From Botryosphaeria dothidea (Eukaryota; Ascomycota; Dothideomycetes; Botryosphaeriales; Botryosphaeriaceae): a stretch of 64,000 nucleotides of DNA. Of the stretch, positions 22,948-34,035 are shown one piece after another. The translations under genes were made by a program, and so were the position numbers. The first letter of the stretch is position 1; every line of letters starts with the position of its first letter. The notes under the pieces are model-generated. The model did no database searches, had not been told where the DNA came from, and worked only from the letters and a program-made list of their open reading frames with translations. The DNA lies in the NCBI GenBank assembly GCA_011503125.2, contig WWBZ02000022.1, positions 1,612,001 through 1,676,000 on the forward strand, in the 5' to 3' direction.

Positions 22948-24472
22948 ATGCCTGAGTCGATGAGGGAAGAGCAGGTGCCCCTCGGTGGCAAAATCGCCTG
23001 CATGTTTGTTACGTTGACCGGCCTTTCCGTCATCGCCATCTGTGCCCTCCAAAGAGTGCAGGATGTAAAAATATCGCTACAGCTACCATTGACCTTCTTT
23101 CTAGTCGTTTCGGTGAGCATTCTACACGAAGCTCAACTAAGCAGCCTGAACCTGACCTTCAGCAGATATACATAAGCTCCTTCCTGTTCGTTTTCCTAAC
23201 CGCTATTTACCGTGATGTCGGTATCAACGAATCTCGTGCTCTTTGCGATGGCGCTATTATTTTATGTAAGAGAGTTTTGAGATATAAACGGGCCAACGCT
23301 GATAATATCATAAGGCCTCTCGCTTTATATGGTCACCAAGATCAGCATCTATTTCTTCTTGGTCGAGCGGGTCCACATTGTCCGTGGCTCAAGAAAGCCG
23401 CGAATGAAGGACAAGCTATACTTGGTGAACATGTTTGGGATGCTCATACCTTACTTCGCAATATTTGTACTGAACGTAGTCTAGTAAGTTTTTCGTTGTA
23501 TTTGACACAGAAAATCTACTAACCGGGATTCAGTCGATTCGCTTATTTTGACGACGGTGGGGTCTGCGTAGTAGGAGTGCGAAGACCCGGTCTTGTCCCA
23601 TTGATATCTTTCGATGTTACTGTGAATGTAAGGATGGCATTGTTATAGATTTGTAATAATAGCTGACGTTTCCAGGCCTACCTAACGCTTCTGTTCCTCA
23701 TCGCCCTTCGCCGGTTGTACTCGTATAGAGGTCGATGCACTACTCTGCGAAACGTTGGGCTCCGGGCTTCCATTGGCGCCGGTATGACGCTGATAGTAAC
23801 CATCATAAATTTAACGATACTCGTGCTCATGGATGGTGAGCCAAGTTGGATCTGTTTCATGTCCTGCAGTTTGGACGGTAAGTAAAGCAGCGGACTCCCC
23901 CATTCGATTTCTCGAGACGGGCTGTTCTTCAATTTTCCAGTTGATCCATTTCCCCGATATCTTCTCGAAATCAAAAACTTGCGAGCTTCTATTCCACCCG
24001 CACGATCCATCACCATGTAGCTCAACGATCAACCACCAAAATTTCCAGCAGCGACCAAGAACTAACAACACGGGCAGTCATATTAGGCGTCATCGTGATC
24101 CATTGGATCACCAAGACCGACAAAACCCAACTCAGTCCTTATTACCAACAGACGCAAGCCGTCCCTCAGAAACCGTGGTTCAAGCCCCCTTACGCCAGCG
24201 GTGAATCCGATGAAATCTCCGGCAATGAGAACCCACAGCAGCAAGCCACTCCGCGTCCAATGTCTTATCCGAGCACTGAGCTGAAGAACTGTCCCCGCAT
24301 GCCTCCGGCACTAGTAACTCCAAAGCGGTCCTCTCTCGATCTGGATAGGATCATGGTCTCGCCGAGACCACTGCAGCGAGAATTCGACGGAGAGACTTTA
24401 AGGGGACAGAGCGACAGTACGGATTCTATGAGTACGAGGGGAATCCTGCAGGATCCAAAATCATATCCTTAA
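22948..24472 (+). CDS. Fungal seven-transmembrane, GPCR-like protein
   Basis: Six exons are read: 22948-23112, 23166-23265, 23315-23483, 23534-23627, 23676-23877 and 24078-24472. They join in frame to about 374 residues. Seven hydrophobic segments are seen: one near IACMFVTLTGLSVIAICA, then around ISSFLFVFLTAIY, LSLYMVTKISIYFFLVERV, KLYLVNMFGMLIPYFAIFV, PLISFDVTVNAYLTLLFLI, GAGMTLIVTIINLTILVLM and WICFMSCSLDVILGVIVIH. A hydrophilic Ser/Pro-rich C-terminal tail of about 110 residues follows, as in fungal GPCR-like proteins of this poorly characterised family. Ligand and coupling are unknown. The last intron is 200 nt, much longer than the others. An upstream ATG at 22880 is out of frame and ends in a stop; it may be a uORF. 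The exon 2 acceptor could be three bases earlier. Confidence 0.8.
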
Positions 24473-25917
24473 AAGACCTCGGGGTTTAATGGTGAGCACG
24501 CGGAAGGCATTCTGGGAGGTGCATCGACCGGAAAAAGCATGGTGCAACAAAAAGGCGGTCGAAGGCGCTACAGTGATGATGACACGGCCTATTCTATGAT
24601 TTTCTCTTGGTCTTTCGGTTTCTGGTGTTCAGTTTCTTTCCTCATGCGGGTTGTTCTTCTTCCAAGCGTTTGGCGTATCTGGCACAATAGATACCACGAA
24701 TTCTGGGCCTTTTTTTTTTTTAACCAATAAAGCGTAAGAACCTCAGGAACTCTGCTTTATTCTGTAACAAAAACAAACTCAGACCTCACGTCATAGAATT
24801 TCGCCGGCCTGCAAGTGTATCGGAACCAACTCCCACATACAGGCTCAAAGTCATACGCCCGGCCTATGATTGGCGGACTTAATTGCCTCATCGCCGTATC
24901 CATTGGGCCCGTCCTCTTTGGTACATACATATGCCGGGGCCATCTCCGCCTGCATGCATCTCCCACATTTTCTTGGACCCTTCCAGGTTAATTCTGCTTA
25001 CGAGTACGAGTGAAGCCGAATCGCGCTCGCAATTTCCGCCTGCCTTCCGCCTTCCGCCTTCCGCCTCCCCCTCCGCCCCCGCCCTCCGTATCCGTGTCGT
25101 TCTACTGCCCACCCCTCGATATTGCAGTCTCTTCGCTATCGATGTGCCATCCATCTCCGCTTTAGACATTCTGTTAATGAGTGTGCCAACGTGTCCGGTC
25201 TTTGCTATCTATTCTTGTCTTCGTTCTCTCTTTTCTTTCCCTCAACTGTGTTCGAAATCCCTCAATTGCTCAACGGTTCTAGTCCACAGTGTCACATCTT
25301 AGCGTTGGTTTAAATAGTGTTGCCATGGTAACCGAGCAGCAGCACCAGGATTCTAACGGGAAATAAGATCTTAAACACTCACACCCAGATCCAGATCGGA
25401 AACATAAGGCGTCTGGCTTATAGTAAGGCGCTAATATGTAAAAGTAGATTATTAGACCATCAAGATTCGCTGTGTTTCCTTCCTAGGACCACACCGTGGC
25501 ATACGGCGTCCACAAAATTTACTAATGTACTAATGCAAAGCGAAGTGACGATTACGCCTCACTTGTGCTCGTCCAGATGAGAGATTGACAACTCTTAGAC
25601 TGCGGTGCTTCTGGATGCACTTTTGGGAATCTTTGAAGATAAATTTTCTAAGGGTATTTGACACTTTCTCGTCCCAAAGGAAACATCATAACACAGGAAG
25701 ACATCGCATGCGATGGCTATCGGCTGCGGCTTCTAAAACAATTTGTAGGCAGTGGAAGCATTTGTCCAGATAACTATGTCACTGGAACTGCAAGATACTT
25801 ACGTCCGAACGAATCCTTCAACTCCCCATAATAACTTTCATTTGGTCTCTGTGGGAGATTTACACTCAGCGCTGACCGTTGGCTCCAACAGTCCTTTTCT
25901 AAACAGACATACGGCAC
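24473..25917. other. Intergenic region between convergent genes
   Basis: No gene seen. It contains a T-run near 24710-24721, a third copy of ATGATTGGCGG at 24866, and a pyrimidine-rich tract with repeated CCGCCTT near 25035-25080. Confidence 0.45.
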
Positions 25918-26755
25918 TCACGCCTTGTCCTTCTGTCCCCCCGTCCTCTCCTCATCGCCGCCATCAACGCCCTCAATACCCAACTCACTTAGCACACTGG
26001 ACGCACTCCCCCTCCTCGGCCACGGGTGAAACAGCCCCGGAAGCGGCGGCCGCTCCTCACCACCCTCCGTCGGACTAGGCGGAGAAAAGCTGGTCTGCGC
26101 ACCCAGCCTCGGCGTCGGCGGCGCGGGCCTCGCAGGCGGCTCCACCCCGTCACGCCTCCCTTCTCCCTCGCCCGCAGGCTCCGTGACCACTCCACCAGCA
26201 CGCTGCTCTGGCCAAATATCTCGCACATCACTCGCCTCCTCCTTCATCTCCCACCTGCTCCCGCGCACCCCCGCCGCCGCCGGCGCCGCCGCCGGAAACC
26301 CGAACCTCCTCCCCGCCTCCACCCCTCCATCGCCGCCCGCGCTCCCCGTCCCCCACGTCCCAGACCCATGGCCCCTCGGCGGCAGCGGCACCCATCTAAA
26401 GAAGGCAATGCTGCCGTCAGCATCTCCATCCTCCGCTGCGACGGAAAAGCTCGACCCACGATCCCGGCTTCGTCTTCAGTCCCGGGTACGCCTCCTTCAA
26501 GTCCGCCACGTCCCTGTTCATCTGCGCGGAGCCGTCGCGCTGGGGCGGGCTGAGATTGCGGCGGGCGCGGACGTCGTCGGCGTAGGTGCGGGGGTGGGGG
26601 ATGGGGCAGCTCGGGACGGCGGCTGCGGCTGCGGTGGAGTTTGGGGGTGGGCGCCGGGGGACGATGGGGCCGCGGGGAGGGAGGCAGCTCAGAGTTGGTG
26701 GGGAGGGTCGGGGTGGAGATGGGGGGTTTGGGGCGGGCGGGTTGCTCGTTGGCAT
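25918..26755 (-). pseudogene. Pro-rich unknown protein gene with a frame break
   Basis: From an ATG at 26755 (MPTSNPPAPN) the frame runs through a Pro-rich region and the motif RTYADDVRARRNLSPP, then VADLKEAYPGL, and hits a stop at about 26417. Similar composition resumes in a different frame with SSFSVAAEDGDADG and AFFRWVPLPPRGHG and continues to a stop at 25918. No intron with proper phase bridges the two; the break maps to the G-rich stretch near 26450-26456. Together the parts would be about 280 residues, disordered. I do not know the function. A sequencing slip in GTGGG would also explain it. Confidence 0.45.
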
Positions 26756-27489
26756 GGTGGTTGCGGCTGGACGATTTGGACGAGATAGGGTGGGTCGGTG
26801 GCGGTTTGTTGGCTTGAGCATCGGTAGGGGTGGCGTCTTGTTAGGCATTTGTACGCTGAGATGGCGGACAAACGCGTGATGAAGCAGATGACGACCTGGG
26901 CGGTGGTGGACTGCATTGGGTGAGTTGCTTGCTTTGCGAAACGGTCAGTCGGATGTGAAATGCTTGCGCGGGATCCCAAGTTCGAGATCTTCTTATCCAC
27001 TTGGGTTGCTATGGCACAATCAGCCTGCTGGATGAGAATCTGCTGAGGGTGGCCATTCATGCACCTCTCAGAATAATCCTTTTATTGACAGCTTTCAGGT
27101 ATGAGACTCACTTTCCATGCAGGATCGTTGAACTGTGAGACAGTTGGTCATTCCAAGTTGAATTGATGATATTTCTCCCATGTCTATGGGAAAGAGCCAC
27201 TCTTCATATACTAGTACCGCCGTGAAATGCCATGCAATGCTTTCCGCAAAATGCTCAAACCAAATATCAAACCCAATGCAACGCTAGATAAGCAAACGCA
27301 AATGCCGGGTACCACGCAATGCTGAAACGCTATGGAAACGCTGTGCATGCCGAACGCTGGGACCAAAATGCTAATGGAAGGCGCCAAATATCTCCAGATG
27401 ATGCCGAAGGTGTAGACCCGATGCAGATACCACAAGAAAATCCCGGATGAACGCCCATTCCCATGCAATACTCAAAAGAAACATCCCCC
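26756..27489. other. Intergenic region
   Basis: No gene seen between the two Pro-rich genes. It includes the repeated AATGC-type word (for example CCATGCAATGC near 27230 and related words to 27350), low-level simple repetition only. Confidence 0.4.
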
Positions 27490-28800
27490 TCACATCTCGT
27501 CCAACTCCAACCCACCGCGCTCGCCCACCCTGAATCTCCCTGCTGTAGACCTGTTGAGACCGCGACGACGACGCGGAGGTGGAGGAGGCGCAGGAACTTC
27601 CTCTTCCTCATCGCTGCTGCTGATGGATAGGCGACCCAGTTCCTCAGAAAACGAACGGAGCGGCTCGTCAGCGCCAGGGATCAGTTCCGGGGAAAGGTAA
27701 CTACGTTCTTGGTGGAGACCGCCATGTCCGCCAAGGCCATACTTTCCGCCTGCGGAACGAGAGAGGCGACGAGATGCGCGGTTACCCATGATGGGTAGGA
27801 TTTCCCAATCTTCATCATTCTCGTCCTGGGAAGTAGGAGAGGGGTAGTTCTCAGGCTCAGACTGGGAAGACGCGCGCCTCAAAGTACGGGGAGTAGGGGT
27901 CGCAGGGACGGGGTCCGAAGAGCCGGGGACATGCGCATCAGATGCTTCGGTGAGCGTCCTGCGGGATGAGGCAGCGGGGGACGGACTCCGTTCGCGGAAG
28001 GCAGCGGCGATGGCATGAGCATCCCCGGTGAGAGGTGCCCACAGTCCTTCGGGCTGCGTGCGCGTAAGTCTGGGAGGTTTGAAGTCGGGGTTGGGACTTC
28101 TGCGGCGGCGGCGTGCGACTAGGCTACCTTGGCTGGTAGCGGGTGCCTGCAGCTGTGGGGACTGCTGGTGATCATCAGGACGTCGGATTCTCGCCACCCC
28201 CATATCACAGGGCTCTGGATACGCGGTTGCACAGGGGCGACCTACCTGAGAAATGGTATTCGCATTGCTCAGGTCTGCGCTGTTCTCACGGCGCTCGGGC
28301 GGACTGCTGGTGGATGCGCTGGTGGATGCGGCGTTGGTGGCAACGGCGACTGCTGGGTTGCGCAGCTTCGCCACGCGGTCGACGTAGGCCTCCGGTCCTC
28401 TCCTGACCACTTTTCCCTGAATCTCAACAGGAGAGGTCGGCTCGGGATGCAGTCGCGGAGGGTGCTCGAGCTTTCTCAAGCTGGCAGGGGGGGAAGGTGG
28501 GTCTATCGGTGACATTTCGGATGGAGGTGAAAGCTCGTCGGTTGCTATGGCGATGGAGGAAAAGCTCGAGAGGGTTGTTGACGGGTTCGCGCGTGGAAAG
28601 GGTCCGAGGAGCCGGAAGTTGTAGAAGGGAGTGCTCCAGGGATCCGCGACAGAGCCAGGAGGAGCGGCGTTTAGATGGTACGGATAGTGGTGGTGCACGG
28701 AAGGCAGTGGTGCCTATTTTAATGGGTCAGAGCTGTGAAAGGAGCGGCGATGGCGTTCAGATGCCTGGTGCGCGCGGACCTGAAGTATTGTTGCAGCCAT
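27490..28800 (-). CDS. Disordered Pro/Ser-rich protein, function unknown
   Basis: The main frame (28713-27490) has no good ATG at its open end. A short first exon 28800-28780 (ATGGCTGCAACAATACTTCAG in outline) joined over a 66-nt intron keeps frame and gives 414 residues. The protein is rich in Pro, Ser, Arg and acidic runs (DENDEDWEILP, SSSDEEEEVPAPPPPPRRRR) and is probably intrinsically disordered. It contains GPEAYVDRVAKLRNP, similar to motifs in the two neighbouring genes. I recognise no domain. The first exon is tentative because its donor (GTCCGC) is weak; the second exon is sound. Confidence 0.6.
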
Positions 28801-29252
28801 AGTGTTGTTTGGAAAACCCCGAAGAGCGGCGGTCATGGGAGAAGATAGGCGCAGCGTGGTGAATGAAGGTTGTGGTGGCCAGGCAGTAGTGGAATATGGT
28901 GACGGTGGCAATGACGAAAAGTTGGCAGAATCAACAAAGAACACCGGCCACATCCTGGTCAGAGAGCAGTGAACCCGGCGGGGAAGGAAAACGGTATGAG
29001 GTGCCTCTGATTGGGCGTAGAAATGCCATTTATGAAGAAAGCGCACGCGCTGTTTTACAGTCTCAAGCTACGAGACAAATGCTCAAGTTATCCCCGGATA
29101 TGATAATCCTTTTTTTTGATCCCCGCAAACGCCGCCCTGCCCTGGTTTTACAAGATGATCGCACCGCATGGCATCGCTGCCTGCGCTAGACTGCAAGCCG
29201 TTAGCCGCAAACTCTCGCCGATGTCGCAATGTGCGGAGAAAGCAGCAACAGG
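28801..29252. other. Intergenic region
   Basis: Promoter of the Pro/Ser-rich gene and 3' region of the next minus-strand gene. Nothing else seen. Confidence 0.4.
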
Positions 29253-30157
29253 TTACTCACTTCCACCAAAGTAGTTGAACTCGTCAAAGCAAATGTTGCC
29301 ATTCGCGTTGCGGTACGATCCACCAGTAGGAGCTGTCTGCGCGGCGCTGCTGCGTTTGGACTTCGACGCGCAAGTCGGCAGCTTGCGCGACGTGCTCTGA
29401 CGCGACGAAGCGTGCTGAGGCTCTGGTTTAGTGCTGCGCGTGAGACCTCTGCTCTGTGTCTTGACAACAGCATCGGCACAAGTCCGCTTTTTGCTGACCG
29501 ACGATGGAGGAGTCACCTTGCTCTCATCATGCAGCGTCAGCTGCTGCTGCTGCTGAGACACGAGCTGGTCCAAATCTCCGTCAGAAGTGGAGGGACGGCT
29601 GTGGTCTTCATCGCTCTGCGGCTCTTGCTACGGAGCTGTGAGCTGAGGCAACCACGCAACCAGTTGGCTACGACTGACCTTCGGGCTCGTCGCCGGCGTC
29701 GTCGCCGACGACCCGTAGCCCTCGTCGATGAAGTGAACGTGCTTCTCGACTTTGGAGTCTTTCGTGGCGGAGCTTTGCTGGTTGGCCATCGGGGCGTCGG
29801 TGAGGCTCTGCGAGCGCTTCGGTTTGAACGCGGGAGGATGGCGCTGACGGCCAACCTCGTCGGCGTAGGTTGACGGCCGGTGGACCTGGCCGAGATGAGG
29901 CATAGAAGCGTGGTTCTTGTGCTTCAAGTATGCCGGCCGTTGCGTCTTAGCCGACAAGGTGCCGCGCGCCTCCCGCGACTTGTCGGGGAAGTGGAGGTAC
30001 AGCGAGTCCTTAGAAGCACATTGTTGGCGGGTGAGTGTTGCCGACAATCGCTCAGAAGGAAGAGAGAGAGCTGGGCTAATGCTTGACGGAGGAGTCATAC
30101 CGACCACTCGCCCTGCGTCGACGACGTCGACCAGTGGTTCTCACCCATGAAAGGCAT
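29253..30157 (-). CDS. Small hydrophilic protein with YADEV motif, function unknown
   Basis: Three exons are read, 30157-30101 (MPFMGENHWSTSS...), 30008-29679 and 29627-29253, phase 0 at both junctions, about 253 residues. Donors are GTATGA and GTCAGT. Middle region: SLYLHFPDKSREARG, then HRPSTYADEVGRQRHPPAF, KRSQSLTDAP and EKHVHFIDEGYGSS. The C-terminal part is Gln/Ser-rich and ends NICFDEFNYFGG. A GTGAGT at about 29259 could instead start one more intron that leads to an almost immediate stop, changing only the last residues. No domain recognised. An alternative start is the ATG at about 30098. Confidence 0.6.
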
Positions 30158-30979
30158 GCTGTGTGCAGATGGATGTAGAAGAAGAGACGACAAGAAGGAT
30201 GCCGTAGCGGCCAGTGGCGCACGTGGGGGAGGTAGGAGCAGCGTGGCGAGAGACGAGGCTTGGGACAGGCCGGCGTCGGGGACTATATAAATTTTGGTAG
30301 GCAGGCGCGTGTGCCCTCTCGGAGCCTCCGCAAAATTTCTCCAGGATCATCGCCGCAACCCTACTTCAAGTCCACGGCCCGGTTCCAGTGCGTACCCACG
30401 TAACTCAAACAGGGTCGCGTCAGGCACAAACAGCCGGAGTCCGGGCGGTTGCCACGCGTGCATCGACAAAAAGCGCCGCCGCATACCGGTCACACCCGGC
30501 GAGCCCGGCTTCTTCTGCTCGATGCCGCACGCTGGCGACGCGCATGTTGAGTCGAGGCAGAACTGGGCACAGGAATGGGAGCGAGGCGAGACCCTGGACT
30601 GGAGCATGGCTAGTCCGCGACCAGGGTGGGCGCGCGGTCTGCCTTTTGCGGCGTGCAACCCCAGTTGGGAGAGCGGTGAGAGGAAAGTGCGGCATAAAGA
30701 CGCGGTCGGGTGGTCGGGGCCCTAGTCGAGCTGAGGAGCAATTTCATCATCGTCGGCAGACGCTCCCGCCGGAGACGCGCAGATCGCCAAGGTCGCTTTC
30801 ACGCGTGCGCGGGCGCGTTGTCTGCATGCGGCGCGCGTGGTGTTGTTGGCGCGGCAGTCGTTGCGCGGAGGAGAGGAGAGCGAGCGGGCCTGAGGCAGCC
30901 TATCCTATCGCATGCAGCCCGATTGCGCCATCGTAAGTGACCTGCGCGTGCATCTGCAATTACATCAGCCCCATTCCAG
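30158..30979. other. Divergent intergenic region
   Basis: Shared promoter region of the YADEV-motif gene (-) and the OPT gene (+). It holds only GC-rich shadow frames. A TATAAATTT word occurs at about 30286. Confidence 0.4.
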
Positions 30980-33471
30980 ATGGCCCGGTCGCGTGCACTT
31001 TCGCAATCGCGCCCTCCACCATCGCCATCTTCAGCACCAGCGCCAGCTGCTCCCGCAACCGCTGTGTCTGCTCTTCCGGGCGCTGCTGAAGCCAACGCCA
31101 TCCCGTTGGCGGACCTCGACTTTTCCTCCAATATGGCGCCGGACAGAGGTGCCCGCCCAAACGCCGCCGAAACGCTGCGAACCCCCACTCCTGCGCGCTC
31201 TCCCGCCGAGGCATACTCATACCGCGACGAAGACCACGATGACCGCTCTCGCGCCCGAGACCTCCTCGCTGCCCGCGCCGCTGAGCCTCAAAATTTCACC
31301 CTACGTGGGATCCTCGTCGGCCTCGCTATCGGCATAGTGATATGCTTTTCCAACACATACTTTGGCCTGCAGACGGGATGGGTCAGCAGCATGGCTATGC
31401 CCTCGGCCCTGCTGGGCTTTGCTTGGTTCCGTTTGATGTCGCGCTACCTGCGTCTGCCCTTCTCGCCCGTTGAGAATGTGCTGATCCAGAGTGTGGCCGG
31501 CAGCGTGGGCACCATGCCTCTGGGCTGTGGCTTCGTCGGCGTTATACCCGCCTTGCAGTATCTGCTAAAACCTGAGGAGAACGGCCCGCTCGATGTCGGC
31601 CTCTGGAAATTGATAGTCTGGGCTGTGGGAATCTGCTTCTTCGGCGTGGTCTTCGCCGTTCCGCTGCGCCGCCAGGTTATCATTCGGGAGAAACTGAAGT
31701 TTCCGAGCGGCACCGCTGCTGCCCTCATGATTGGCGTCTTGCACGGCGAGTCTGACAAAGGAGCAGTCATACGCCAGAGCGAGCAATCTCAAAGACGGAG
31801 CAGTGAGGATGGCGAAAGAGAGCATCTCCTCGTTGGCGGTGCACCTGGAGGAGCCACGGCCGATTCCCCGCCACCTCAGACCTTCCCAGAGTCGGGAGAG
31901 GATAATGAGGCCGGGACCGGGTTGGATGCGCAAAGCGACTGGAAGGCCAAAATCCGCCTTCTGACAATCGCCTTCTCCGTGTCTGCTGTATATGTATGTG
32001 CTCTGCCTCGCGTGAGTGAGTTACAGCTGATTGTGATTAGACCGTCTTCACGTATTTCATTCCCCAACTGCGCGATTTGCCTATCCTGGGTCTCAACTTG
32101 GCAAATAATTGGCTGTGGACGTTGAATCCCTCTCCGGCCTACATCGGACAGGGTATCATTATGGGACCGGAGACGACACTCCATATGCTTCTTGGTGCCA
32201 TTCTCGGCTGGGGTGTTTTGTCACCCTTGGCCAAGAAGAGGGGATGGGCTCCAGGGCCAGTCAACGATTGGGAAGATGGCAGTAAAGGCTGGATTGTGTG
32301 GGTCAGCCTTGCCATCATGCTGGCAGATTCACTTGTCAGTCTCGGTTGGTTGATTCTGCACCCGATCGTTCATTATGCGCGTCTCTGGCTGCCAAGGCTC
32401 CTCGACCATTTCCGCCAGCGGTCGTGGAGTGACATCTTTTCGTTTGATGTGCAGTCGCTGAAGTCTCTCAGCGGATACTCAGCCATCAACGATCCCTCAG
32501 ACACCCATGTTTTGAAGCGCGATCCGTCTGATGAGGAAGAGGACGCTCCGCCCGAGCATCTCATCTCTACCCGCACCACGCTAATTGGCCTGGTTCTCTC
32601 GCTTGGTCTCAGCATCGGGGCTGTGCACTACGTGTTTGGAAATCTTGTTCCCTTAAGTCTGAATATCCTCGGCCTCTTCCTTGCACTACTCCTCAGCATC
32701 ATGGGCGTCCGAGCCCTGGGCGAGACCGATCTGAATCCTGTGTCGGGCATCTCCAAGCTTACCCAGCTTCTCATTGCTCTTGCTATCCCGAATGCAGCAA
32801 CCAATAAGAATGCCGTGGTCATCAACCTAGTTGCTGGCGCTCTGTCGGAATCAGGTGCACTGCAAGCTGGTGACCTCATGCAGGATATCAAGACTGGTCA
32901 TCTCCTGGGCGCCGCTCCGAACGCTCAATTCTGGGCGCAGATCATTGGGTCTGGTGTTGGTGCTGTACTTTCAGCCGTCATCTACAAGATGTACACGAAC
33001 GTCTACCAGGTTCCGGGTAAACTCTTCGAAGTGCCGACTGGTTTCGTCTGGATCTTCACGGCAAGACTAGTCACGGGCAAGGGGCTGCCGCCTATGGTCA
33101 TGCAGTGGGCGCTAGGTGCTGGTTTGATCTTCGCAGTCGGCACTGCCTTTAGAGTGGGCGAGCAGACTAAGGCCGGCACGCGGCGATGGACACGATTCAT
33201 TCCCGGAGGAATTGCTGTGGCTGTCGGTGAGTTTCTTAAGTATTCGCATACGTTGCCCAGACATGACCTGCTAACGATAACAGGGATGTACAACACCCCA
33301 TCTTTCACACTTGCCAGAACCATCGGTGGTCTCATGAATTTGTACTGGATACGTTACCGTGGCAAGCAGGAAACGCCAATAATCGTGCTCGCCAGTGGCC
33401 TGATCCTGGGTGAGGGTCTTTTGAGCATTGTCAACTTGCTCCTGGCCAGCTTGAGAGTGCCGCATCTATGA
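30980..33471 (+). CDS. OPT-family oligopeptide/metal-chelate transporter
   Basis: Three exons are read, 30980-31993, 32041-33226 and 33284-33471, in frame, about 795 residues. A Pro/Ala-rich cytoplasmic N-terminus precedes FTLRGILVGLAIGIVICFSNTYFGLQTGW, the typical first OPT segment. Further markers are FSPVENVLIQSVAGSVGTMP, LKFPSGTAAALMIGVLHG, IGQGIIMGPETTLHMLLG, NPVSGISKLTQ and MQDIKTGHLLGAAP. About 14-16 membrane segments are visible, with a large loop after residue 250. OPT proteins move small peptides, glutathione or metal-siderophore complexes with protons. Which substrate applies cannot be told. Introns are 47 and 57 nt. The start is the first ATG in frame. Confidence 0.93.
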
Positions 33472-34035
33472 ATACGTCGTTGATACTTGTTTTTACTTCT
33501 TGTTCATGTTCAGTGAACCATTTGGGCAGAAAACATGGTAAACAAATAGACTGATGGGTCGTGACATTGACGCTTATGAATAGACCTTTTTCACGACGCG
33601 ATAGCCTCGAGTCATGACTTCCTTGTGAGCTGTCGACTCACAATAGTCGGATGATTTTGTTACGAAAGTCAGCCCAGTCCACCGGACAAGCCGCGGTACG
33701 AAACAGCTGCGAGTCTACTGCCTGTGCCGCTTGATCGCCTGCAGGATCTGTTCAAGGAAGTTCCGAAAGAGCCTGTCAGTAAAATGCAGCCTTCGAAATA
33801 CACGCAGTGGGTTTGAGGACTGCTGCCTGTTTGGCGATCGAAGGATAGGCGTCTTTTGTTTAACCCGCGTTTGGACAGAACCGAGCCGTTTCGGTGTAGC
33901 CACAAAGCCACAGCTGAATCGATACGATACCAGCTGAAACCGCGGACCGCGCATAAACCTACAGCTGATAAGTCTGCTTGAGTCCCCTTTGCTGTCTGAT
34001 GAAGTCTCGTCATTTTGCCGATAACAAAAACCAAC
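33472..34035. other. Intergenic region
   Basis: 3' region of the OPT gene and promoter of the HET gene; no gene seen. Confidence 0.45.
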
